Positions 35,128 through 42,735 of a stretch of DNA of 64,000 nucleotides are shown in pieces (positions within the stretch are counted from its first letter, which is position 1; each line of letters opens with the position of its first letter). Under the pieces are notes generated by a model. The model made no database searches. It had not been told where the DNA came from and saw only the letters and a program-made list of their open reading frames with translations. The stretch is from Salegentibacter salinarum (GTDB lineage Bacteria > Bacteroidota > Bacteroidia > Flavobacteriales > Flavobacteriaceae): positions 1 through 64,000 of the forward strand of contig NZ_FUZC01000015.1 of NCBI RefSeq assembly GCF_900168115.1, given 5' to 3'. A program made the position numbers and the translations under genes.

Positions 35128-37329
35128 TTATCTTAGTGTAAACACGGCTTCTTTAAATTGGACCGCACCTAATTCCAGACTTCTGGTTGAAGGGCTGGAA
35201 CTTCCTATATAAATTTTAAATTCTCCTTTTTCTATTACACTTTCACCCTCGTTATTCACCAGCTCCATCATCTCAGGGGTGATTTCAAACTTTATTTCTT
35301 CGGAATTTCCTGCTTCTAAATTTATTCTTTTAATTCCGTAAAGCTGATACTTAGGAGCATTTACAGAAGTTTCCATATCTGAAACATACAACTGCACCAC
35401 TTCTTCGGCTTCGCGATCTCCCACATTAGAAATTTCTATACTGGCCTCTAAATTTTGACCTTTTCTAATTTTTTCTTTCGATAATTTTATATCTGAAAAT
35501 TGAAATTCTGAATAACTTAACCCATAACCAAAAGGATACATCGGTTCTGCATCCATATATTTATAAGTCCTACCTTTCATTGTGTAATCTTCGTAAGGAG
35601 GAAGATCGTCTAAGGATTTTGGAAAAGTAATCGGCAACCTGCCTGATGGAGAAACCCCTCCAAAAATAATATCTGCAACGGCGTTCCCACCTTCCTGGCC
35701 GGGATACCATACCATTAATACGGCATCGGCAAGTTCATGAACTTCTTCCAGGTTCATTGGGCTTCCTCCGGTTATCACCGCAATTACCGGGTTATCGCCT
35801 GCGGCTTCATTCAGTTTTCGTAAATAATCCAGCTGATTTTCAGGAAGATTATAATCCAACCTGTCTCCAAAAGTTTCAGAAGCTATAGATTCTCCTTCTT
35901 CGCCTTCTAAAACCCCAGAAATTCCTAACACCGCAATGGTAGCGTCGCTATTTTCAGCATTCGGCGAAGCCCAGTCCTGCGGGTTCGCATTGGGACGATC
36001 TAACAAAGTCCCCTGGCGATATTGCAACTGACTTTGAGGTTCTATTGCGCCAGCTATTCCTTCAATAATGGTAACCAAATTGGGATTTACACCGTGATAG
36101 TTTCCAAGTAAAATTTCAACACTCGTAGCATTTGGGCCCGTAATAAAATATTTTGCTAAATCATTTTTTAAAGGAAGTACGTTGTCATTCTTAAGCATCA
36201 CTATAGACTTCTGCGCAGTCTCCCTGGCCAATGCGCGGTGCTCACTGGTATTTATAGCTTTTGCTGAAAGTTTTGAATAAGGATTATTTGCTGGCGAATC
36301 AAAAAGGCCAAGTTTAAACTTGGTTTTCATCAGTACAGCAAGTTGTTCGTCTATATCTTCTTCGGTCACCAAACCTTGATTTACGGCTTCCACCAAAGAA
36401 GGGTATACACTACCACAATTTAGGTTAACACCGCTTTTTATTCCCAGAGCTGCAGCTTCTTCAGGAGTTTCTACAACATCGTGACCGCCGTAAAAATCTT
36501 CCAAAGCCCAGCAATCGCTCACAATATGACCTTTAAAACCCCATTTTCCCCTAAGTACGTCGGTAAGCAAATATTCATTTGCACAACAAGGCTCGCCATT
36601 TGTGGCGTTATAAGCACACATAATAGTTTCTACCCCCGCATCTACAAGGGCTTCAAAAGCCGGTAAATAAGTTTCCCACAAATCCTTTTGAGAGGCTACC
36701 GCATTAAATTCGTGCCTTAATTTCTCAGGGCCGCTATGTACCGCGTAATGTTTTGCGGCAGCGGCTGTTTTAAGATATATATCATCGTCTCCCTGCAGGC
36801 CCTTTACAAAAGCTACTCCTAATTTGGCAGTAAGGAAAGGATCTTCCCCGTAAGTTTCCTGTCCTCTTCCCCACCGCGGATCACGGAAAATATTAATATT
36901 CGGTGTCCAAAATGTAAGTCCGCTGTATTGTCTTCTATACCCGTTTTCAACAGCTGTATTATGATTTCCCCGCGCCTCATCTGAAATTGCAGAAGAAACT
37001 TCAAAGATTAAATTTTCATCAAAAGTAGCCCCCATCCCAATAGCCTGTGGGAAGACTGTGGCAACCCCGGAGCGACCTATACCGTGTAATGCTTCATTCC
37101 ACCAGTTATATTCCGGTATACCCAAACGCTCTATCCCAGGACTATCGTGCATCATCTGCATAGCCTTTTCTTCTAAAGTCAACCGATTGATTAAATCGGT
37201 AACTCTTCCATCTATACTTAATGACTCATTCCTAAAACCATAATCTTCAGCTTTCTCCTGGGCATTAATTGAACCGCAGTTCACTAATATTAAAACCAAC
37301 AAAAAGGTACCCAATACTTTATAATTCAT
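35128..37329 (-). CDS. Glycoside hydrolase family 3 (probable beta-xylosidase)
   Basis: 733 residues with an N-terminal signal (lipobox-like V-N-C, Cys about 18), GH3 barrel (about 35-360) with nucleophile Asp in V-S-D-C-W-A-L (near residue 275), the alpha/beta sandwich (about 380-590), and a C-terminal fibronectin III-like domain (about 640-725). The order INRLTLEEKA at about residue 47 is typical of the family. Close to bacterial and fungal xylosidases by V-S-D-C-W; glucosidase cannot be excluded. First gene of the uronate/TRAP operon. Confidence 0.92.
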   Translation of the reverse strand: MNYKVLGTFLLVLILVNCGSINAQEKAEDYGFRNESLSIDGRVTDLINRLTLEEKAMQMMHDSPGIERLGIPEYNWWNEALHGIGRSGVATVFPQAIGMGATFDENLIFEVSSAISDEARGNHNTAVENGYRRQYSGLTFWTPNINIFRDPRWGRGQETYGEDPFLTAKLGVAFVKGLQGDDDIYLKTAAAAKHYAVHSGPEKLRHEFNAVASQKDLWETYLPAFEALVDAGVETIMCAYNATNGEPCCANEYLLTDVLRGKWGFKGHIVSDCWALEDFYGGHDVVETPEEAAALGIKSGVNLNCGSVYPSLVEAVNQGLVTEEDIDEQLAVLMKTKFKLGLFDSPANNPYSKLSAKAINTSEHRALARETAQKSIVMLKNDNVLPLKNDLAKYFITGPNATSVEILLGNYHGVNPNLVTIIEGIAGAIEPQSQLQYRQGTLLDRPNANPQDWASPNAENSDATIAVLGISGVLEGEEGESIASETFGDRLDYNLPENQLDYLRKLNEAAGDNPVIAVITGGSPMNLEEVHELADAVLMVWYPGQEGGNAVADIIFGGVSPSGRLPITFPKSLDDLPPYEDYTMKGRTYKYMDAEPMYPFGYGLSYSEFQFSDIKLSKEKIRKGQNLEASIEISNVGDREAEEVVQLYVSDMETSVNAPKYQLYGIKRINLEAGNSEEIKFEITPEMMELVNNEGESVIEKGEFKIYIGSSSPSTRSLELGAVQFKEAVFTLR

Positions 37330-37420
37330 AATTCTACAGGATTAAAGTTCATAAGTCCTTAAATAAGAGCTTTTTTCTTAAAAATGTCTTAACAAATAAA
37401 ACATAAATTTATTATAAACA

Positions 37421-37430
37421 CAACCGATTG
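37421..37430. promoter_or_regulatory. Putative LacI-type operator CAACCGATTG (divergent region)
   Basis: Lies in the shared control region of the GH3 (minus) and GH67 (plus) operons, 11 bp before the -33 box of the GH67 promoter. A weak minus-strand -7 (AAATTTTG, 37442-37435) lies beside it. Confidence 0.6.
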
Positions 37431-37440
37431 CATTCAAAAT

Positions 37441-37487
37441 TTTGTCGGAAAGCTTTTTTTATCTAATTTTCAGCTCGCAATCGTTTG
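37441..37487 (+). promoter_or_regulatory. Promoter and operator of the GH67 operon
   Basis: TTTG (37441-37444), 19-nt spacer, TAATTTTC (37464-37471), 6-nt gap, then CAATCGTTTG (37478-37487), which would cover the transcription start. The ATG at 37499 follows 11 nt later. The -7 to operator distance is the same as at 28089-28112. Confidence 0.65.
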
Positions 37488-37498
37488 ATAAAATTATA

Positions 37499-39643
37499 AT
37501 GAATTTAAAGAAATTTATTTCCCTGGCCCTTTTTAGCCTTTTCGCTGTTAACATTCAAGCTCAGGAAGGATATGAACTCTGGTTAGATTATAAAGAAGTA
37601 CAGGATCGTACAATTGAAAAAAATTATGCTGCCTTTTTAAATAATGTGGATATAATTGGAAATTCCTCTACAATTCAGGCTATTAAAGAGGAATTACAAC
37701 TAGCTCGAGAAGGCTTTGGTTTTGACGATTCAGAAACCGGCGGTGATTCAAAATTGATTATTGGAGTGCAAAGTAAATTGCCATCCTCGCTTAGAAATCA
37801 GGCTAAAACTGAAAATCTGGAGGAGGAAGGTTATAACATCACTTCTCTTAAAAATGGGAAGACGATTTTAATTAGCGCAAATTCTGAGGTAGCGCTCCTT
37901 TACGGAACCTTTGGTTTGCTTCGTGAAATGCAGCAACAAAATGATATTTCAAATTTAAAAATTGAAGAAAAACCTAAAATACAGAAGCGTGTCCTCAACC
38001 ACTGGGATAATTTAGACCGCACAGTGGAACGCGGTTATGCCGGTTTTTCTATTTGGGACTGGCATCTTTTACCCGAACTTATTAAACCCGAATATAAAGA
38101 TTACGCCCGCGCAAATGCTGCGATAGGTATTAACGGTACGGTGCTCACCAATGTTAATTCCAATGCCTTAATATTAACTCCGCATTATATTGAAAAAGTA
38201 AAAGCCCTTGCTGAAGTTTTTCGACCTTACGGTATTCAGGTTTATCTTACAGCAAGATTTTCTGCCCCAATTGAATTAGGCGATCTTGATACTGCCGATC
38301 CTTTAAATGAAGATGTAAAGCAATGGTGGAAAAATATTGCTGACGAAATTTATGCTGAAATTCCCGATTTTGGTGGTTTTTTAGTAAAAGCTGATTCTGA
38401 AGGCCAACCTGGACCTTTTCAATACGACAGAACACACGTAGACGGCGCAAATATGCTGGCCGAAGCAGTTGCTCCCCATGACGGAATTATCATGTGGCGC
38501 GCCTTTGTATATTCAGAAGAAGATCCAGATGATCGTGCAAAACAAGCGTACGACCAGTTTATTCCCTATGACGGTAATTTTGCCGACAACGTATTGGTTC
38601 AGGTTAAAAACGGAGCGATAGATTTTCAGCCACGCGAACCTTTTCACCCTATGTTTGGTGCAATGCCAGATACTCCTTTGATGATGGAATTCCAAATAAC
38701 CCAAGAATATTTGGGCTTCAGTTCTCACCTGGTTTTTCTTCCAAAATTGTTTGAAGAAGTTTTAGACGAAGATACTTATGCCGATGGTAAAAATTCTACG
38801 GTAGCCAAGGTTATTGACGGCACAAATTCGAATAAAAAGTTAACCGGAATCGCCGGGGTTGCCAATATTGGCACCGAAAAGAACTGGACAGGGAACCCAT
38901 TTGGCCAGGCAAACTGGTACGGCTTTGGGAGATTGGCCTGGGATCCCTATATGGATTCTGAAGAGATCGCCCAGGAATGGTTAAGGATAAATTTTTCTAA
39001 TGAGGAAGATTTTGTAAAAACTATGACCGATCTATTAATAGAATCCCGCGAAGCTGTGGTAAATTATATGACGCCTCTGGGCTTGCATCATATTATGGCC
39101 ACCAGTCACCATTACGGTCCCGGGCCGTGGGTAGATGATCTGGGCCGGCCTGAATGGAATCCTGTTTATTACCATAAAGCTGATAAAAATGGAATAGGAT
39201 TCGATAGAACCAGCTCTGGTAGTAATGCTTTAGCGCAATATGCGAAGCCTCTTGAGGAAAAGTATAGCAATCCTGAAACAACGCCTGAAAAATACTTACT
39301 GTGGTTTCATCACCTTTCCTGGGACTATGAAATGGATAACGGTAAAAAGCTATGGGATAATATAGCTCTACATTATCAAAAAGGAGTTGAACAGGTTGAA
39401 GAAATGCAGGCTACCTGGAACAAAATGGAACAGTATGTAAACGAACGGGAATTTAAAAAAACCTCGATGTTACTGGAAATACAGTTGAAAGAAGCAAAAT
39501 GGTGGCGGGACGCCTGCCTGAGTTATTTTCAGCAATTTTCTGAGATGGAACTACCGGCAGGAGTACCTGAACCAGAACATAATTTAGAACACTATAAATC
39601 AATAGACCGTCCTTATGCGCCAGGCATCAATCCTTCCTGGTAA
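37499..39643 (+). CDS. Alpha-glucuronidase, GH67
   Basis: Removes (4-O-methyl-)D-glucuronic acid from the non-reducing terminal xylose of short aldouronic acids. Signal peptide ends near N-I-Q-A-Q (about 22). The central barrel has R-G-Y-A-G-F-S-I-W-D-W, V-K-A-D-S-E-G-Q-P-G-P (acid Glu near 295), and V-K-N-G-A-I-D-F-Q-P-R-E-P (Asp and Glu pair near 375-385), all typical of GH67. 714 residues from the chosen start; upstream frame from 37442 runs through the promoter. First gene of the plus-strand operon. Confidence 0.95.
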   Translation: MNLKKFISLALFSLFAVNIQAQEGYELWLDYKEVQDRTIEKNYAAFLNNVDIIGNSSTIQAIKEELQLAREGFGFDDSETGGDSKLIIGVQSKLPSSLRNQAKTENLEEEGYNITSLKNGKTILISANSEVALLYGTFGLLREMQQQNDISNLKIEEKPKIQKRVLNHWDNLDRTVERGYAGFSIWDWHLLPELIKPEYKDYARANAAIGINGTVLTNVNSNALILTPHYIEKVKALAEVFRPYGIQVYLTARFSAPIELGDLDTADPLNEDVKQWWKNIADEIYAEIPDFGGFLVKADSEGQPGPFQYDRTHVDGANMLAEAVAPHDGIIMWRAFVYSEEDPDDRAKQAYDQFIPYDGNFADNVLVQVKNGAIDFQPREPFHPMFGAMPDTPLMMEFQITQEYLGFSSHLVFLPKLFEEVLDEDTYADGKNSTVAKVIDGTNSNKKLTGIAGVANIGTEKNWTGNPFGQANWYGFGRLAWDPYMDSEEIAQEWLRINFSNEEDFVKTMTDLLIESREAVVNYMTPLGLHHIMATSHHYGPGPWVDDLGRPEWNPVYYHKADKNGIGFDRTSSGSNALAQYAKPLEEKYSNPETTPEKYLLWFHHLSWDYEMDNGKKLWDNIALHYQKGVEQVEEMQATWNKMEQYVNEREFKKTSMLLEIQLKEAKWWRDACLSYFQQFSEMELPAGVPEPEHNLEHYKSIDRPYAPGINPSW

Positions 39644-39659
39644 CACAAAAATTAACAAA

Positions 39660-40403
39660 ATGACCAAACCATTAACAGCAATCGTAACCGGTGCAAACGC
39701 CGGACTCGGTTTTGCCACGGCCAAAAAGTTCTGTGAAAAAGGAATTAAAACTTACGTAAACGGAAGAAATAAAGAAAAGACCGAACAAGCCTGTAAAGAT
39801 TTAGGCGAAAACGCAATTCCCTTTATTCTGGATCTTAACGATTTAGATAAAATTCCCGCAGCGGTAGAAAAGATTGGGCAGGAAGCTGAAAGTATCGACA
39901 TACTGGTAAATAATGCCGGGATCAATATGAAAAAGGAATTCCTGGAAGTTACCAACGAAGAATTTCAGAATATTTTACACACTAATGTCCTGGGACTTTT
40001 TGCTATTAGCCGCGAGGTGGCCAAAATAATGAAGAAACAAAATTCTGGAAGCATAATTAATATCAGCTCTATGGCTGCACAGTATGGTATTCCTAAAGTT
40101 ATCGCTTATTCTGCAAGTAAAACCGCTGTAGACGGAATGACGCGTGCTATGGCGGTTGATTTGGCTGAATTTGGTATTCGCGTAAATGCCGTGGCGCCAG
40201 GATTTATTGAAACCAATATGTCCAGAAAAGCTTTAGATAATGATCCTGAAAGAAAAAATAGGGTTTTATCCAGAACACCAATGGGTAAATTAGGTCAACC
40301 TTCAGATATCGCCGATGCCGTTTACTATTTTGCCACTACCGAATCCTCCTTCGTTACAGGAACAATTTTACCGGTTGATGGTGGAAATTCAATAGGATTT
40401 TAG
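39660..40403 (+). CDS. uxuB: SDR-family oxidoreductase, probable D-mannonate oxidoreductase (fructuronate reductase)
   Basis: 247-residue short-chain dehydrogenase: N-terminal T-G-A-N-A-G-L-G-F (G-x-x-x-G-x-G), N-N-A-G near 87, catalytic Tyr-x-x-x-Lys in Y-S-A-S-K-T. Position between GH67 and uxuA points to the fructuronate to D-mannonate step; B. subtilis uses an SDR-type UxuB for it, so this is a reasonable substitute for the missing long-chain UxuB. The start at 39660 lies after the GH67 stop; an ORF start at 39615 overlaps GH67. Confidence 0.85.
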   Translation: MTKPLTAIVTGANAGLGFATAKKFCEKGIKTYVNGRNKEKTEQACKDLGENAIPFILDLNDLDKIPAAVEKIGQEAESIDILVNNAGINMKKEFLEVTNEEFQNILHTNVLGLFAISREVAKIMKKQNSGSIINISSMAAQYGIPKVIAYSASKTAVDGMTRAMAVDLAEFGIRVNAVAPGFIETNMSRKALDNDPERKNRVLSRTPMGKLGQPSDIADAVYYFATTESSFVTGTILPVDGGNSIGF

Positions 40404-40404
40404 G

Positions 40405-41574
40405 ATGATTAAAATGACTCAAACAATGCGATGGTACGGTCCTAACGACGTGTTATTGCTCAAGGATTTAAAACAAGCCGGAATAACCGGGATAGTTACC
40501 GCCCTGCACGAAATTCCCGTGGGAGATATTTGGACTGAAGAAGCCATTCTGGAACGAAAAAATCTTATAGAAAGCTACGGCCTGGAATGGAGCGTAATAG
40601 AAAGTCTGCCGGTTCACGAAGACATAAAAAAAGCCTCGGGCAACTATAAGCAATACATAGAAAATTATAAAATAAGCCTTCAAAATATTGGCAAATGCGG
40701 TATTCGTGTTGTTGCCTATAATTTTATGCCAATCCTGGATTGGGTGCGTACAGATCATTATCACGAAAATGAAGAAGGCGCTTTAGTTCTAAAATACGAT
40801 CCTTTAAAGTTTGCTTATTTCGACCTGTTTCTATTGAAAAGAAAAAATGTAGAAAAAGATTATACCGAAGAGCAGATTACTGCAGCAAAAAAAGTAGGTG
40901 ATAATCTTTCCTCCGAGGAAAAAGAAGAACTGTTTAAAAATATTCTTTTAGGATTACCGGGAAGTACCGAAAATTTTACTGCAGAAATCATTAAAGACCT
41001 ACTGGATTCTTATTCTCATATTAACGACGAAAAATTACGGGAAAACCTCGTTAATTTTTTATCTGAAGTTACCCCTACGGCCGAAGAAAGCAATGTAAAT
41101 CTCGCTATTCATCCGGATGATCCACCGTTTTCGGTATTAGGCTTACCCCGCGTAGTGAGTAATCACGAAGACCTGAAATTTATCTTTGAAAATGTAAAAA
41201 GCAAAGCCAACGGACTTTGTTATTGCACCGGTTCTTTAGGTGCCAATCCTGCGCACGATCTTCTTGAGATTTATGATGAATTTGAAGAAAGAATTCATTT
41301 TTTACACCTTAGAAATGTAAATAAGAAAATAACCGGAGTCTTTATGGAATCTGACCACCTGGATGGCGATGTTCCAATGGTAGAGGTGGTGAAACGCATT
41401 TTAAAAACAATGCGAAAAAGAAATCAAAGTATCCCAATGCGCCCGGACCATGGCTACCTGCATACTTTAGAAGCCGATAAAAATTATTATGCAGGCTATT
41501 CTTTTATAGGCAGGTTAAAAGGGCTCGCTGAATTGCGCGGACTAGAATTAGGACTACAGGAATCATTAAATTAA
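40405..41574 (+). CDS. uxuA: Mannonate dehydratase
   Basis: Dehydrates D-mannonate to 2-keto-3-deoxygluconate, iron/manganese enzyme. TIM-barrel marks: T-M-R-W-Y-G-P-N-D-V near the start, A-I-H-P-D-D-P-P near 232, C-Y-C-T-G-S-L-G near 272, F-L-H-L-R-N-V and M-R-P-D-H-G-Y near the end. 389 residues. Starts 1 nt after the SDR stop; an internal Met at codon 4 is possible. Confidence 0.96.
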   Translation: MIKMTQTMRWYGPNDVLLLKDLKQAGITGIVTALHEIPVGDIWTEEAILERKNLIESYGLEWSVIESLPVHEDIKKASGNYKQYIENYKISLQNIGKCGIRVVAYNFMPILDWVRTDHYHENEEGALVLKYDPLKFAYFDLFLLKRKNVEKDYTEEQITAAKKVGDNLSSEEKEELFKNILLGLPGSTENFTAEIIKDLLDSYSHINDEKLRENLVNFLSEVTPTAEESNVNLAIHPDDPPFSVLGLPRVVSNHEDLKFIFENVKSKANGLCYCTGSLGANPAHDLLEIYDEFEERIHFLHLRNVNKKITGVFMESDHLDGDVPMVEVVKRILKTMRKRNQSIPMRPDHGYLHTLEADKNYYAGYSFIGRLKGLAELRGLELGLQESLN

Positions 41575-41578
41575 AACT

Positions 41579-42733
41579 ATGAAATCAATAAAAATACTTC
41601 AAAAATCGGTTTTTATTCTGGCAATTGCTGCTGCGTTTACCGCCTGCAAATCCAGTACCGATTCGGAAGAAAAAGAAGCTAAGTCTCAAACGGAAGATTC
41701 TTCAGAAATGGGGCTGAAAGATTACTACGAGGATTATTTCCCAATGGGCGTGGCGGTTGCGCCAAATTCTGTCAAAGGGAAATCAGCTGAATTGATCAAG
41801 AAAGAATACAACAGTATCACGCCAGAAAATGTGATGAAAATGGGACCCATACATCCCGAAAAAGATAAATTCTATTGGGAAGACGCCGATCTGCTCGCCG
41901 AATTTGCTAAAGAAAATAACTTAAAAATGCGAGGCCACGCCCTGGTTTGGCACCAACAAACAGGCGGTTGGATTTTTAAAAATGAAAATGGCGGCAAAGT
42001 AAGTAAAGAAGAATTACTGAAAAGAATGAAGAATCATATAGATTCGGTTGTTCCTCGTTATTCAGATATTATTTATGCCTGGGATGTTGTTAACGAAGCC
42101 GTAGCCGATGATTCTACCAAAGTTTATCGAGAATCAGAATGGTTGGAAATTGCGGGAAAAGATTTCTTGGTAAAAGCTTTTGAATATGCCCGCGAAGCAG
42201 ATCCAAATGTAAAGTTATTTTACAACGATTATAACGCCATTATTCCTGAGAAAAGAGACAGGATTATTGAATTATTAAAATATCTCCAGCAGAATAATGC
42301 TCCAATTGATGGGGTGGGAATCCAGGCACACTGGTCAATTCACAGTCCTTCAGAAGAAGAATTAAGAGAAGCCCTGGATTTGTATTCAGAATTAGGCCTG
42401 GAAATTCAAATTACCGAGCTTGATGTTTCACTTTATCCGTGGGAAAAAGAACGACGCGAACTTAAAGAAGGCGAATCAGATGAGTTTACTCCAGAACTTG
42501 AGCAAAAACAAATTGAGGCCTACGATATGTTTTTTAGGGTTTTCAGGGATTATAAAGATGTAATTACCGGGGTGACTTTCTGGAATATTTCAGACAGATA
42601 TTCCTGGTTAGACACCTACCCGGTTGCAGGTAGAAAAAACTATCCGCTATTATTCGATGAGAATTTTGAACGGAAAAAAGCTTACGAAAAAGTGGTTGAA
42701 TTTGAAACTCAACCAGAAACCAAAACTCCTTAA
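41579..42733 (+). CDS. Endo-1,4-beta-xylanase, GH10, lipoprotein
   Basis: Cuts internal beta-1,4 links of xylan. Lipobox Cys 23 followed by K-S-S-T-D-S-E-E, compatible with export to the cell surface. GH10 barrel (about 45-375): R-G-H-A-L-V-W-H-Q, acid/base Glu 173 in D-V-V-N-E-A, nucleophile Glu 280 in I-T-E-L-D-V. 384 residues, single domain, no carbohydrate-binding module. The only endo-xylanase in the window. Confidence 0.96.
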   Translation: MKSIKILQKSVFILAIAAAFTACKSSTDSEEKEAKSQTEDSSEMGLKDYYEDYFPMGVAVAPNSVKGKSAELIKKEYNSITPENVMKMGPIHPEKDKFYWEDADLLAEFAKENNLKMRGHALVWHQQTGGWIFKNENGGKVSKEELLKRMKNHIDSVVPRYSDIIYAWDVVNEAVADDSTKVYRESEWLEIAGKDFLVKAFEYAREADPNVKLFYNDYNAIIPEKRDRIIELLKYLQQNNAPIDGVGIQAHWSIHSPSEEELREALDLYSELGLEIQITELDVSLYPWEKERRELKEGESDEFTPELEQKQIEAYDMFFRVFRDYKDVITGVTFWNISDRYSWLDTYPVAGRKNYPLLFDENFERKKAYEKVVEFETQPETKTP

Positions 42734-42735
42734 GA

